From Pseudobdellovibrionaceae bacterium (lineage in GTDB: Bacteria; Bdellovibrionota; Bdellovibrionia; Bdellovibrionales; Bdellovibrionaceae), in NCBI GenBank assembly GCA_019637915.1, contig JAHBUV010000001.1, positions 1,272,565 to 1,336,564 on the forward strand: a stretch of DNA of 64,000 nucleotides, given 5' to 3'. The notes under the pieces were generated by a model that was not told the DNA's origin, searched no databases, and saw only the letters and a list, made by a program, of their open reading frames with translations. This document shows, in pieces, positions 18,580 to 27,552 of this stretch; positions within the stretch are counted from its first letter, which is position 1; every line of letters begins with the position of its first letter. The position numbers and the translations under genes were made by a program.

Positions 18580-19986
18580 TTATTTGCCGAAATCCAAAGG
18601 TTCGCAAGGATAGACAAAGCGCTCGAGTTTGGTCCCGCGCGACGCCTTCACCACGACGATGTCGCCCTCGCCCAGGCCCGCCGCCAGCCGCCGGCCCATG
18701 TCCTCGGTGTAATCCGCGCCGATCACGGCGGGGCCGCCGAAGCTCGACGCCCGCAGCCCCTGACGGAAGGCCTCGGCGTCATCGCCGATGAAGAAAATGC
18801 TGTCGAAGCCGGCCTGCCCGGCCAGGCGCCCGACCTCCTCGTGGTAGCGGGGCGAATCCGGGCCCAATTCGCGCATCTGACCGAACACGCCGATCTTGCG
18901 GCCCGTGGCGCGCACCAGTTTCATGTTGTCGATCAAGGCTTTCATGCTGTCCGGATTGGCGTTGTAGGCGTCGAAGATCATCTCCGCCCCCGACTTGAGC
19001 TTCACGAACTGATTGCGCCCCCAAGCCGTCCGGCAATGCAGCAACCCCTGCCACACCTCTTCCGGCTCCAGCCCCGCCGCCAGGGAGGCCGCCGCCGCCG
19101 CCATCAGGTTCACCAGGTTCTGCGCGCCGAACACCGGCACGCGCACGCGGCCCTCCTCGCCCTGGACATGGCCCTCGATCTCGATCTCCCGCATGGTCAG
19201 CGAGGCGATCTTCAAATGCACGTCCGCCCCGGCGTCCGCGCCGGAGAAGGTCAGCACGCGGGATTTCGAAAAATCGCGGCGGGCGCGCTCGCGCATCGCC
19301 CTCGTCTGCGGGTCGTCCATGTTGTAGATGCGGATGGCGTCGGGCCGTGCCGCCACGTAGATCTCCTCCTTCGCCGCCGCGATCTTCTCGAGGCTGCCGA
19401 AGTGCTCGATGTGGGCCCGCCCCACCATGGTGCAAAGAACGATGTCCGGCTCGGCGATGCCCACGAGTTCCGTGATCTCGCCGGCGTGGTTCATGCCCAT
19501 CTCGATGACGGCCACTTCCTGGCGCGGCTCCAATTGCAGCAAGGTGAAGGGCACGCCCCAGTGGTTGTTGAACGAGCCTTTCGAGTAATGCACGTCACGG
19601 AAAGGCGACAGGATCGCCGCGATGAATTCCTTCGTCGTCGTTTTGCCGTTGGACCCCGTCAGGGCGATCACCTTGGCGCGCGACTCGCGCCGGGCGGCGC
19701 GCCCCAAAGCCTGCAACGCCTTCAAGGTGTCCGGCACCTCGATCAGGGTCAACCGCCCTTTCAAAGGCTCCATCGCCGGGGTCAGCCGGTGCACCAGCAG
19801 GCCCGCCGCCCCCTGCCCGGCCGCCGCTTCGGCGAAATCGTGGGCGTCGAAGCTTTCGCCCCGCAGGGCGATGAACAATTGCCCCTTCAGGTCGGCCCGG
19901 CTGTCGGTGCCGATGCCGCTGAATTTCTCGAAAGGTCGGGACAGCGCGCGTCCCCCCGTCACCTGCAGAATCGTTTCAAGACTCAT
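18580..19986 (-). CDS. murF: UDP-MurNAc-tripeptide--D-Ala-D-Ala ligase MurF
   Basis: 468 residues. Mur ligase ATP loop ALTGSNGKTTTKEFIAAIL near residue 110, VIEMGMNHAGEITELVGIA, and the C-terminal IFDAYNANPDSMKALIDNM and FGQMRELGPDSPRYHEEVG, which are MurF hallmarks. It completes the UDP-MurNAc-pentapeptide. The ATG at 19986 overlaps the end of murE by 11 nt, so the two are coupled. No ddl gene for the D-Ala-D-Ala substrate is present in this window. Confidence 0.97.
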   Translation of the reverse strand: MSLETILQVTGGRALSRPFEKFSGIGTDSRADLKGQLFIALRGESFDAHDFAEAAAGQGAAGLLVHRLTPAMEPLKGRLTLIEVPDTLKALQALGRAARRESRAKVIALTGSNGKTTTKEFIAAILSPFRDVHYSKGSFNNHWGVPFTLLQLEPRQEVAVIEMGMNHAGEITELVGIAEPDIVLCTMVGRAHIEHFGSLEKIAAAKEEIYVAARPDAIRIYNMDDPQTRAMRERARRDFSKSRVLTFSGADAGADVHLKIASLTMREIEIEGHVQGEEGRVRVPVFGAQNLVNLMAAAAASLAAGLEPEEVWQGLLHCRTAWGRNQFVKLKSGAEMIFDAYNANPDSMKALIDNMKLVRATGRKIGVFGQMRELGPDSPRYHEEVGRLAGQAGFDSIFFIGDDAEAFRQGLRASSFGGPAVIGADYTEDMGRRLAAGLGEGDIVVVKASRGTKLERFVYPCEPLDFGK

Positions 19987-21487
19987 GGCTCTCAAAGCGG
20001 GAACTCCTTTGGAAAAACTCGCGCGCGACATCGAAGTCGCTGAAGGGCGTTTTTTCCGTACCGATGATTTGATAATCCTCATGACCCTTGCCGGCGATCA
20101 AAACCGCGTCGCCGGAGCGGGCGTTTTCCAGGGCGAACAAAATGGCGTCGCGGCGATCGACGATGGTGTGCAGGTGGCGGGCGTCCGCCCCCCCCGTGCC
20201 CTGCAGGATGTCCTGGATGATCCGCTGCGGGTCCTCGGTGCGCGGGTTGTCGGAGGTCACCACCACCTCGTCGGATAGCTGCACCGCCAGCCGCGCCATC
20301 TCCGGCCGCTTGCCCTTGTCGCGATCGCCGCCGCAACCGAACACCGTCCACAGGCGGCCGTTCGAGCCCGACTGCTCCCGCACCTTGCGTAAGGCGCTCA
20401 AGACATTCTCCAGGGCGTCGGGCGAGTGCGCGTAGTCCACGAACACGGCCACGCCGCGGTTGTTCGGCACGCTCTGCAGGCGCCCGGGAACGCCCGGAAA
20501 CGCCGACAAGGCCTGCGCGCACGCCGCGAGACCGATTCCCGCCGACAAACCCACGGCGATCGCCGCCACGGCGTTTTGCACGTTGTGCTCGCCGCCCATG
20601 GGCAAATCGACCGTCGCCGTCCCTTGCGGCGTCTTCAGTTCGAACACCGCGCGGGTCATTTCCAGGCGCGTGATGCGGAATGAAAAATCCGCGTCCCCGC
20701 GTCCATAGGTCCACAAACGGGCCGGATCGGCGATGCGCAGCCGCCGTCCCCAGGCGTCGTCGACGTTGACGATGGCCCGGCAAGGCCGCTTCGACGTTTT
20801 CCACAGCAGATCGAGGAACAAACGCTGCTTCGCCTGGAAATAGTCCTCCATGTCGGCGTGGTAATCCAGGTGGTCGCGGGTGAGGTTCGTGAACACCACC
20901 GTGTTGAACGGCACGCTGTCGGCGCGGCGCTGATCCAGGGCGTGGCTGGAAATCTCCATGGACACCGCGGCGGCCCCGGCGTCCCGGAACTCGCGCAAAC
21001 GCCGCTGCAGGAACACCGGGTCGGGCGTCGTCATCTCGCTCGGCCAGACGTGCTCCTTCAGATGGTGGTTCACCGTCCCGATCACGCCGCAAGGCATGCC
21101 GGCGGCGTTGAGGATGGCCTCCACCAGGTAAGCCGTCGACGTTTTCCCGTTGGTGCCGGTGATGCCGACGCAGAACATCTCCTGCGCGGGCTGGTGGTAA
21201 AAACGGCTGGCGAGCACGTCCAGCATGGCGCGCGTCTGCTCCACCTGCAGCACGAAGCCCTGGAAGTCCGCGGGCACTTTCGAGACGTCCGCGACCACCA
21301 GGGCCGCCGCGCCCCGGTCCACGGCCTGACGGAGGAAATCATGCCCGTCCGCCTTGCCGCCGGCGATGGCCACGAAGACGCCGCCCGGAACGACCCGGCG
21401 GGCGTCATGGAAAAGGCCCGTCACGTCCACTTCGGGAATCTCTCGGGACAAGCCGGGAATGACGGCAAAAAGCTCTTGGAGGTTCAT
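19976..21487 (-). CDS. murE: UDP-MurNAc-L-Ala-D-Glu--meso-DAP ligase MurE
   Basis: 503 residues. ATP loop GITGTNGKTSTAYLVEAIL at about 108-126, SMEISSHALDQRRADSVPF, FTNLTRDHLDYHADMEDYF with the usual carbamylated-Lys context (FQAKQRLF), and the C-terminal DNPRTEDP motif that identifies meso-diaminopimelate rather than Lys specificity. It starts 51 nt from the divergent esterase gene, so the murE-to-ftsZ stretch probably has its own promoter in that gap. Confidence 0.97.
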   Translation of the reverse strand: MNLQELFAVIPGLSREIPEVDVTGLFHDARRVVPGGVFVAIAGGKADGHDFLRQAVDRGAAALVVADVSKVPADFQGFVLQVEQTRAMLDVLASRFYHQPAQEMFCVGITGTNGKTSTAYLVEAILNAAGMPCGVIGTVNHHLKEHVWPSEMTTPDPVFLQRRLREFRDAGAAAVSMEISSHALDQRRADSVPFNTVVFTNLTRDHLDYHADMEDYFQAKQRLFLDLLWKTSKRPCRAIVNVDDAWGRRLRIADPARLWTYGRGDADFSFRITRLEMTRAVFELKTPQGTATVDLPMGGEHNVQNAVAAIAVGLSAGIGLAACAQALSAFPGVPGRLQSVPNNRGVAVFVDYAHSPDALENVLSALRKVREQSGSNGRLWTVFGCGGDRDKGKRPEMARLAVQLSDEVVVTSDNPRTEDPQRIIQDILQGTGGADARHLHTIVDRRDAILFALENARSGDAVLIAGKGHEDYQIIGTEKTPFSDFDVAREFFQRSSRFESHES

Positions 21488-21538
21488 CCGGAGAATTGTA
21501 GAACGGAAGCCTCAAAGGCGACAAGCTCCGGGGGATCT

Positions 21539-22234
21539 ATGCGCAAAATCGGCTCAATGCAGTGTTTGGAAGTCGTTCAGGATCCGGACGCCCCGTGGAT
21601 GATTCTCTTTCACGGCTTCGGGGCGGACGCCTGGGACCTCAAACCCCTGGCGGAGCTGATCCCCCTCAACCGTCCCTGCAACTTTCTCTTCCCCCAGGGC
21701 GTGCTGGAAGTTCCGATCGGCCCCGCCTGGAGCGGCCTCGCCTGGTGGAATCTCGATCTCGCCCGAGTGCAGCGCGACCTGGACGCAGGTCTGGAGTGGG
21801 ACACGAGCGCCGAAGTCCCGGCCACTCTGCCCCAGGTGCGGCAAAAAGTCCTCGCCATGATCGAAGGCATGAAAGTGCCCTGGGAAAAAATCATTCTCGG
21901 CGGTTTCAGCCAGGGCGGCATGGTCGCGGTCGACACCGCCCTGCACGCGCCGGTGAACCCCATGGGCCTGGCCCTGCTCTCGACCGCCTTGATCAACAAG
22001 AGCGACTGGAAAGAAAAAGCCCCGGCCCGCGCCGGCCTCGAGTTTTTCCAGTGCCACGGCCAACAGGACATGGTGCTCTCGATCAAAAACGCCCAACGAC
22101 TAGAGACCTTGCTCAACCAGGCCGGGCTCAAAGGCTCCCTCCTGAGCTTCCGCGGCGGTCACGAGATCCCCACCGCCATGCTGGAGCGGCTGGGAAAATA
22201 TCTCGACAATAAACTCAACAGGACTAGCACCTGA
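21539..22234 (+). CDS. Phospholipase/carboxylesterase family alpha/beta hydrolase
   Basis: 231 residues of the small carboxylesterase/acyl-protein-thioesterase family. Oxyanion region ILFHGFGADAWDLKPLA, nucleophile GGFSQGGMVAVDTAL (G-x-S-x-G), an Asp in QCHGQQDMVLSI and a His in FRGGHEIPTAML complete the triad. Likely cytosolic esterase or thioesterase; substrate unknown. The ATG at 21539 has GGGGGA upstream, and the reading frame beyond it overlaps murE in antisense and is not coding. It lies against the dcw direction. Confidence 0.87.
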   Translation: MRKIGSMQCLEVVQDPDAPWMILFHGFGADAWDLKPLAELIPLNRPCNFLFPQGVLEVPIGPAWSGLAWWNLDLARVQRDLDAGLEWDTSAEVPATLPQVRQKVLAMIEGMKVPWEKIILGGFSQGGMVAVDTALHAPVNPMGLALLSTALINKSDWKEKAPARAGLEFFQCHGQQDMVLSIKNAQRLETLLNQAGLKGSLLSFRGGHEIPTAMLERLGKYLDNKLNRTST

Positions 22235-22259
22235 GTTTTTTTACGGACAGAATCAGGGG

Positions 22260-23093
22260 ATGCCGAAGCTCAAGATTGAAGAGAAATCCAGCGCCGTCCT
22301 GTTGTCGCTCCCCCTCGATCTCACCGACGACCTGCTCGCCGAGTTCGAGGCCGCTCACGACGACTGGCTGAAAAAAGAGCCCAAGCTTTTCCTCATCGAT
22401 TTCCACGACGTCATGACCTTGCCGCAAAAATGGGTGGCGCCCCTGGTGCGTTTCTGCCGCGAGGCCCGCACCCGGAAAAAAACCCTGCACTCGCTGAACA
22501 TCAACAAAGCCCTGCTGAAAACCCTGACGTCCGAAGGCCTGGAGCTGACCCTGCAACCGGTGGGCTCCCTGAAAGAAGCCTACGAAAAGGCCGGTCTCAC
22601 TCCCCCGGCGGCGGGCGCGAAACCCCGCCTCGACACCGAATTCATCAACCCCTTCATCGACGCGGTCATTAACACCTTCAAGGTGCAGCTGAACCTCGAG
22701 ATCCAACCCGGCAAAGCCCTCCTCAAAAAAGACGTCAAGCCCCTGCCGCTGGAAATCGCCGGCGTCATCAGCCTGGCCAGCACGCATTTCCACGGCACCA
22801 TCTCGCTGGGGTTTCCCGGGCAGGTGTTCCTGAAAGTCTACGAGACCTGGCTGGGCGAGACCCACGCCGCGATCAACCAGGACATCCAGGACGCGGCCGG
22901 TGAGCTGATGAACATCGTCTACGGGCAGGCGAAGGCCGAACTGAACAAAAAGAACTACAATATCGAAAAGGCCCTGCCGACCGTCGTGACCGGCGAGAAA
23001 CTGCATCTCGCCGACACCAACAAAGGCACCACGCTCGTCATCGAGTTCAGCAGCGTGCACGGCCCGTTCATCATCGAAATCGCCATGGATTGA
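22260..23093 (+). CDS. STAS-CheX fusion protein (putative CheY-P phosphatase)
   Basis: 277 residues. Residues 1-110 look like a STAS domain (SAVLLSLPLDLTDDLLAEFE, LFLIDFHDVMTLPQKWVAPL). Residues about 125-277 are CheX-like: INQDIQDAAGELMNIVYGQA carries the E-x2-N phosphatase signature followed 22 residues later by Pro (ALPTVVTG), and the end is LVIEFSSVHGPFIIEIAMD. CheX dephosphorylates CheY-P or other receivers. It follows the esterase by 25 nt and ends 4 nt before the ftsI stop, convergent. STAS assignment is less certain than CheX. Confidence 0.8.
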   Translation: MPKLKIEEKSSAVLLSLPLDLTDDLLAEFEAAHDDWLKKEPKLFLIDFHDVMTLPQKWVAPLVRFCREARTRKKTLHSLNINKALLKTLTSEGLELTLQPVGSLKEAYEKAGLTPPAAGAKPRLDTEFINPFIDAVINTFKVQLNLEIQPGKALLKKDVKPLPLEIAGVISLASTHFHGTISLGFPGQVFLKVYETWLGETHAAINQDIQDAAGELMNIVYGQAKAELNKKNYNIEKALPTVVTGEKLHLADTNKGTTLVIEFSSVHGPFIIEIAMD

Positions 23094-23097
23094 TCGC

Positions 23098-25059
23098 TCA
23101 GCGCAGGAACACCGTGATCTCGCGGTCCGCCGGCACCGGTTCCCCGGCGGCGGGGATGGTTTCGCTCACCACGCCGCGACCGAGCATCTTCAGCTGCAAT
23201 TCCTTGCCGTTCACCCGGCGCAGAACTTCGCGCAGGGTCAGTTTCGACAGGTCAGGAACGATCTCGACCTCTTTGGCGGCCTTGCCGTTCAGCAAATCCG
23301 CCGCGGCCATCACGTCCGGCGCGTCTTCCGCCGGCGCGACCGCGACCGCCCGGGATTTCTTGCGCACCAGATTGCGCTCCGACAGCAGCAGGGGCGCCAC
23401 GCCGGATTTGCGGACGGCGTAGGAGGCGATCTTCGCGAAGATCGGCGCCGCCACTTGCGAGGCGTAGTAGGCCTTGCGGGGCTGATCGACGGCGATGTAA
23501 ATCACGAAGCGCGGATCATGGGCCGGGATGAAACCCGCGAAACTCGAGATGTAGGCGCCCGGCAGGTAACCGCGGCCTTTCGGATTCGGTTTCTGCGCGG
23601 TGCCGGTTTTCCCGCCGACGATGAAACCGTTGACGTTGGCGGCGACCCCCGTCCCTCCGGGCGCGGCGACCCCGGCCAGCATCAGGCGCATCTGGGCCGA
23701 CTCTTCCGGCGTGAGCACGCGGCGGATCGGTTTCGGCGCGATCTCCTTCAACAACCCGCTTTCGCTGTCGCGGACGGCGTCGACGATGTAGGGCGAGTTC
23801 AGCATGCCGCCGTTCACCGCCGCCGCGTAGGCGTTGGCGACCTGCAGGGCCGTGGTGGACACGCCTTGCCCGAAGGACACGTTCGACAGCAAATGCGAGC
23901 GCCACGGCAAAGGCAACAGGCTGCCGCGCGCCTCGCCGGGCAGGTCCACGCCGAGCTTGGCACCGAAACCGAAATCGCTCAGCGTCCGGCGCAGGCTTTC
24001 CTCGCCAAGCTGGAAGGCGATCTTGGTGGTGCCGATGTTGGAGGAAAAAGACAGGATCTCGCTCACCGACAGCCAGCCGAATTTGTGCTGGTCATCGCGG
24101 ATGATGCGGTCGGCGATCTTGAAGGTGCCGTTCTCGCAGAAATACTTCGAATTCGGCTGCAATTTTTTTTCGCGCAGGGCGCCCGCGATCACGAAAGGTT
24201 TCATGGTGGAGCCGGGCTCCATCAGGTCCGTGATGGCGCGGTTGCGGCGGGTGTCCGCGCCGGTTTTCATGGCCTTGTTCGCGTCGAAGGTGGGGACCGT
24301 CGCCATGGCGCGGATCGCCGAGGTCTGCGCGTCGAGGACGATGCCCACGGCGGAGTCCGCCTCGAAGCCGCTCACGGCGGCGCGCAGTTCGGACTCGAGC
24401 ATGTACTGCAGTTCGGAGTCCACCGTCAGGCGCAGGTCGTGCCCGTCGGGATTCTGCTGGAACAACAGACCATCGGCCACCAAGGGGCGGCCGCGGGCGT
24501 CGCGGCGGACCATGACCTTTTTCTGATTGCCGCGAAGGCTCTCGTCGTATTGCAGTTCGAGCCCTTCCAGGGCCTGGCCGTCGATGCCCAGGAAACCCAG
24601 GGTGTGCGACAACACGGACTCGTTCGGGTAAATGCGGCGCCATTCCTCCACCAGGGACAGGCCGCGGATGTCGAGGGCCTTGATTTTTTCCGCCATGGAG
24701 GGATCCATCATGCGCTGGATCCACACGAAACGGCGGCGGGAGTCCTTGATCTTGGAATAAACCGTGGCCGGGCTGTGACCGAGGATCTTCGCGACCTTGC
24801 GGGCGACCGAGCGGCGGCCCTCGATGATCTTCGGATCGGCGTAGAGGGAAAAGGCCGTGGTCGACAGGGCGAGCTCGCGCCCCTGGTGATCGGTGATGGC
24901 GCCACGGCGGGATTGCAAGGTCACGACCGTGCGGAACTGTCTTTCCTGCAGGGTCTTCAGGCGCTCGTGGGGGATCACCTGCAGGCTGGCGGCGCGCAGG
25001 ATCAGCAGCCCCCACAGGCAGCAGAAACCGACGAACAGGATCACGATGCGCGACTTCAT
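23098..25059 (-). CDS. ftsI: Septal transpeptidase FtsI (PBP2x/PBP3) with C-terminal PASTA domain
   Basis: 653 residues. One membrane segment at 5-25, a PBP dimerisation domain, then the transpeptidase domain with S-x-x-K at PGSTMKPF (Ser 284), S-x-N at FSSNIG (339-341) and K-T-G at GGKTGTAQ (484-486). Residues about 595-653 (IVPDLSKLTLREVLRRVNGK, ending REITVFLR) form a single PASTA domain, which classical proteobacterial FtsI lacks. It cross-links septal peptidoglycan with FtsW. The ATG overlaps the ftsL stop (ATGA). Confidence 0.96.
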   Translation of the reverse strand: MKSRIVILFVGFCCLWGLLILRAASLQVIPHERLKTLQERQFRTVVTLQSRRGAITDHQGRELALSTTAFSLYADPKIIEGRRSVARKVAKILGHSPATVYSKIKDSRRRFVWIQRMMDPSMAEKIKALDIRGLSLVEEWRRIYPNESVLSHTLGFLGIDGQALEGLELQYDESLRGNQKKVMVRRDARGRPLVADGLLFQQNPDGHDLRLTVDSELQYMLESELRAAVSGFEADSAVGIVLDAQTSAIRAMATVPTFDANKAMKTGADTRRNRAITDLMEPGSTMKPFVIAGALREKKLQPNSKYFCENGTFKIADRIIRDDQHKFGWLSVSEILSFSSNIGTTKIAFQLGEESLRRTLSDFGFGAKLGVDLPGEARGSLLPLPWRSHLLSNVSFGQGVSTTALQVANAYAAAVNGGMLNSPYIVDAVRDSESGLLKEIAPKPIRRVLTPEESAQMRLMLAGVAAPGGTGVAANVNGFIVGGKTGTAQKPNPKGRGYLPGAYISSFAGFIPAHDPRFVIYIAVDQPRKAYYASQVAAPIFAKIASYAVRKSGVAPLLLSERNLVRKKSRAVAVAPAEDAPDVMAAADLLNGKAAKEVEIVPDLSKLTLREVLRRVNGKELQLKMLGRGVVSETIPAAGEPVPADREITVFLR

Positions 25060-25355
25060 CGCACCACCTTCAGGCCCTCGCCGGAGAGATGGATGATCTG
25101 GCTCGCCTGCACTTTTTTGAGGGTGAAACGGCTGTGGGCCATGGACTCGAGCAATTGCGGGCGGGTGATTTTCGCCAGCTGGATCTCGCGCGTGCGTTTC
25201 TCCTCGAGCAGGATTTTGTGCTCGCGGCGCAGCTTCAAAAGGGCGTAGCCGTTGCGGCGCTCCTCCATCTGCAGGAAAACGATGCCGAACAAAGTCATGA
25301 TGATCAGCATGACGCTGATAAACGGTTTAAGGGCTTGAGCGGTGACCCGGTTCAT
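25056..25355 (-). CDS. ftsL: Cell division protein FtsL
   Basis: 99 residues: short cytoplasmic part, one membrane segment (PFISVMLIIMTLFGIVFLQM), then a periplasmic coiled coil (LLKLRREHKILLEEKRTREI). This architecture plus the location between rsmH and ftsI identifies FtsL, which with FtsB and FtsQ activates FtsWI. The ATG at 25355 lies inside the end of rsmH (29-nt overlap) and the stop overlaps ftsI by 4 nt, so all three are translationally coupled. Confidence 0.9.
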   Translation of the reverse strand: MNRVTAQALKPFISVMLIIMTLFGIVFLQMEERRNGYALLKLRREHKILLEEKRTREIQLAKITRPQLLESMAHSRFTLKKVQASQIIHLSGEGLKVVR

Positions 25356-26289
25356 CCTGAACTCCTCGCTGAAAAATCCGCAGTTTCGCCGAACGCGACC
25401 GCGAATTGCGCTTGCACTCTTCCTGAGTGGGAACAATGACTTTTTTGTGCACAGCCCGGCCGTCCACGTCCGGCTGTTTGAAAATGTTCTTCACGATGCG
25501 GTCTTCCAGAGAGTGGAAGGTCAGCACCGCCAGCCGCCCGCCGGGCGACAGGGCCGCCATCATCGCGGGCAACGTCGTCCGCAACACGCCCAGCTCGTCG
25601 TTCACCGCCAGCCGCAGGGCCATGAAGTACTGCGTGGCCGGGTGAACGCCCTTGTGCCTCCAGCCGTCCACTCTTTCGATCAGGCCGGCGAGCTCGCGGG
25701 TGGTTTTGAAAGCCTTGGTCTTGCGGTCGTGCACGACGGCGCGGGTGACGCGGAAAGGACGGCGCACTTCACCCAACTCGCGGAACAGATTGTTCAGTTC
25801 GTCTTCGGAAGCCGTGTTCAAGATGATCTCCGCCGTCAATTCCTGCTGCTGGTTCATGCGCATGTCCAAGGGACCGTCATGATAAAAACTGAAGCCGCGG
25901 TCCGCGGTGTCGAGCTGCGGTGAGCTCACGCCGAGGTCCAACATCATGATATCAAAGGGACCTTGAACATGCTCCGAAAACTCTGAAAAATTTCCGTGCA
26001 CGACCTTCAACCGGCCGGCCTCGACCTCGGTCTGAAAATCCCGACGCGCGTGCTCCACCGCCGTCATGTCCTGATCCATGACCACGGCTTCGCGCACGTC
26101 TTGGCCGAACAACGCCATCAACAGTTTGAAATGACCGCCGCGGCCGAAGGTGCCATCGAACGTGCGCAAAGGCGAACGCCCCTTCAAAGGCAGGAAGGCC
26201 TCCAGGATTTCGACCGGCATCACGGGCTCGTGCCCAGGGTCAAATGACACGGATTGCAGGACTTTGGTCAAAACCTCGGCGTTCTCCAT
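25327..26289 (-). CDS. rsmH: 16S rRNA (cytosine-1402-N4)-methyltransferase RsmH (MraW)
   Basis: 320 residues. HEPVMPVEILEAF at the start, SAM-binding RTFDGTFGRGGHFKLLMA, LDLGVSSPQLDTADRGFSF, and LTFHSLEDRIVKNIFK near the C-terminus are the RsmH signatures. It methylates C1402 of 16S rRNA. It is the first gene of the dcw cluster here; mraZ, usually upstream, is not present, and a divergent gene begins 100 nt away. A GGAGA site precedes the ATG. The C-terminal end is basic (KRNSRSRSAKLRIFQ). Confidence 0.96.
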   Translation of the reverse strand: MENAEVLTKVLQSVSFDPGHEPVMPVEILEAFLPLKGRSPLRTFDGTFGRGGHFKLLMALFGQDVREAVVMDQDMTAVEHARRDFQTEVEAGRLKVVHGNFSEFSEHVQGPFDIMMLDLGVSSPQLDTADRGFSFYHDGPLDMRMNQQQELTAEIILNTASEDELNNLFRELGEVRRPFRVTRAVVHDRKTKAFKTTRELAGLIERVDGWRHKGVHPATQYFMALRLAVNDELGVLRTTLPAMMAALSPGGRLAVLTFHSLEDRIVKNIFKQPDVDGRAVHKKVIVPTQEECKRNSRSRSAKLRIFQRGVQDEPGHRSSP

Positions 26290-26388
26290 GGGTCTCCGTC
26301 AGAAGTCGGTTGAGCGCACATCGCGGATACTTTAACCTGAAAGGGAAACGACAACCAGACAAATGAGCGGAATCAAAGGACAATCTTC

Positions 26389-27465
26389 ATGCTCGTGAAT
26401 TGCCCGCGTTGCGGGTTCACGCAACCTCAAGATAAATACTGCGCCCGTTGCGGCGTGGACATGGAGAGTTTCCGCCCTCCGCAGCCGTCTTTTCTCCGGC
26501 GCACGCTGGGCAATCCGGTTCTGCAGATCGCCCTTGTGCTGGGCATCGCCGGCGTCGTGGGCTTCGGCCTTTACCAGAAACGCCGGCACGAGCTCGCCGA
26601 GCGCATGAGCTACCTGAAAGGCGGCGGCGCGCAGGTGGCGCGCAGTCTTCACAGCTCCGCGGCCTCGAGCCCGGAGGATTCCCCGGAGGGCGGCAGCGCC
26701 GCTTCGGAAAGCGCGCCCCGCGAATTGGTTTCGGATGACGGCCCGGAAGAGGTGACGGACACGGCCGGAACCGCTCCCGGTCCCGCGGTCGCGGCGGCGG
26801 CCCCCACGGTGAGCGACGCCGCCAAACGCGAGAAGGCCGCCGATCCCGCCAAGCCCGCGGCCAACAAGAACAACATCGTGCGTTTCACTTTCGCCGAAGT
26901 GAATCAACAATCTTTGCTGCAGATCTTCGAGGAAAGCCGCAGCACCGGGCAGTTCAATTCCCTGGGCGATTACGTGGCGGGAATCCTGCCGGACGCGCAA
27001 CGCCGCCTGGGTCCCCGCCAGCGCGACATCAAATCCCTGGCCCGCGAAGAGAAACCCATCGCTCCCGGTCAGGCCGTGCAGTTCTTCCAGGGCATTCGCG
27101 CCGGCGAACCGGACTCCGAGATGGGCTTCACCTACTACATTGAATTGAGCGAGGGCGAAAACGGCCTGTTCCGCGGCAATCTCGAGATCGTGCGCAGCTG
27201 GCGGGTGCCGCCGACCCCGAGCGCGCCGCAACCCACCATGCAGAAAACCAATTTCCCGGCGGTTTTCGAGCTCATGAAGGGCGCGGCTTTTTTCATGTCA
27301 GGCCCCCTGGCGGGCGGCGCCAGCCCCACCAGCGGCTTCATGCCGCGCGCCAACCTCATGGAGCCCGACATGCCCCTGCTTTCCGTGCGTCCTTTCCAGA
27401 TCCTGCGCTCCAACGATTTCCGTTCTTACAACAGCGAGTACGTTCTCTTCGTCGAATTCGAATGA
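26389..27465 (+). CDS. Zinc-ribbon membrane protein of unknown function
   Basis: 358 residues. An N-terminal zinc ribbon with C5-x2-C8 and C18-x2-C21 (NCPRCGF, YCARCGVD), a membrane segment around 45-63 (VLQIALVLGIAGVVGFGLY), an Ala/Ser/Pro-rich acidic linker to about 160, and a C-terminal domain rich in aromatic strands (FTYYIELSEGENGLFRGNLE). Topology predicts a cytoplasmic ribbon and an extracytoplasmic C-terminal domain. No function is recognised. Divergent from rsmH, so it shares that 100-nt promoter region. Confidence 0.75.
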   Translation: MLVNCPRCGFTQPQDKYCARCGVDMESFRPPQPSFLRRTLGNPVLQIALVLGIAGVVGFGLYQKRRHELAERMSYLKGGGAQVARSLHSSAASSPEDSPEGGSAASESAPRELVSDDGPEEVTDTAGTAPGPAVAAAAPTVSDAAKREKAADPAKPAANKNNIVRFTFAEVNQQSLLQIFEESRSTGQFNSLGDYVAGILPDAQRRLGPRQRDIKSLAREEKPIAPGQAVQFFQGIRAGEPDSEMGFTYYIELSEGENGLFRGNLEIVRSWRVPPTPSAPQPTMQKTNFPAVFELMKGAAFFMSGPLAGGASPTSGFMPRANLMEPDMPLLSVRPFQILRSNDFRSYNSEYVLFVEFE

Positions 27466-27552
27466 CCGGTTGATTTCATCCGCGGTTTGGGTTTTGTTGG
27501 GATCCGGAATCGAATCCCCAGGACATCTTTCGGCGAGAGAGGACCGCTTTCC

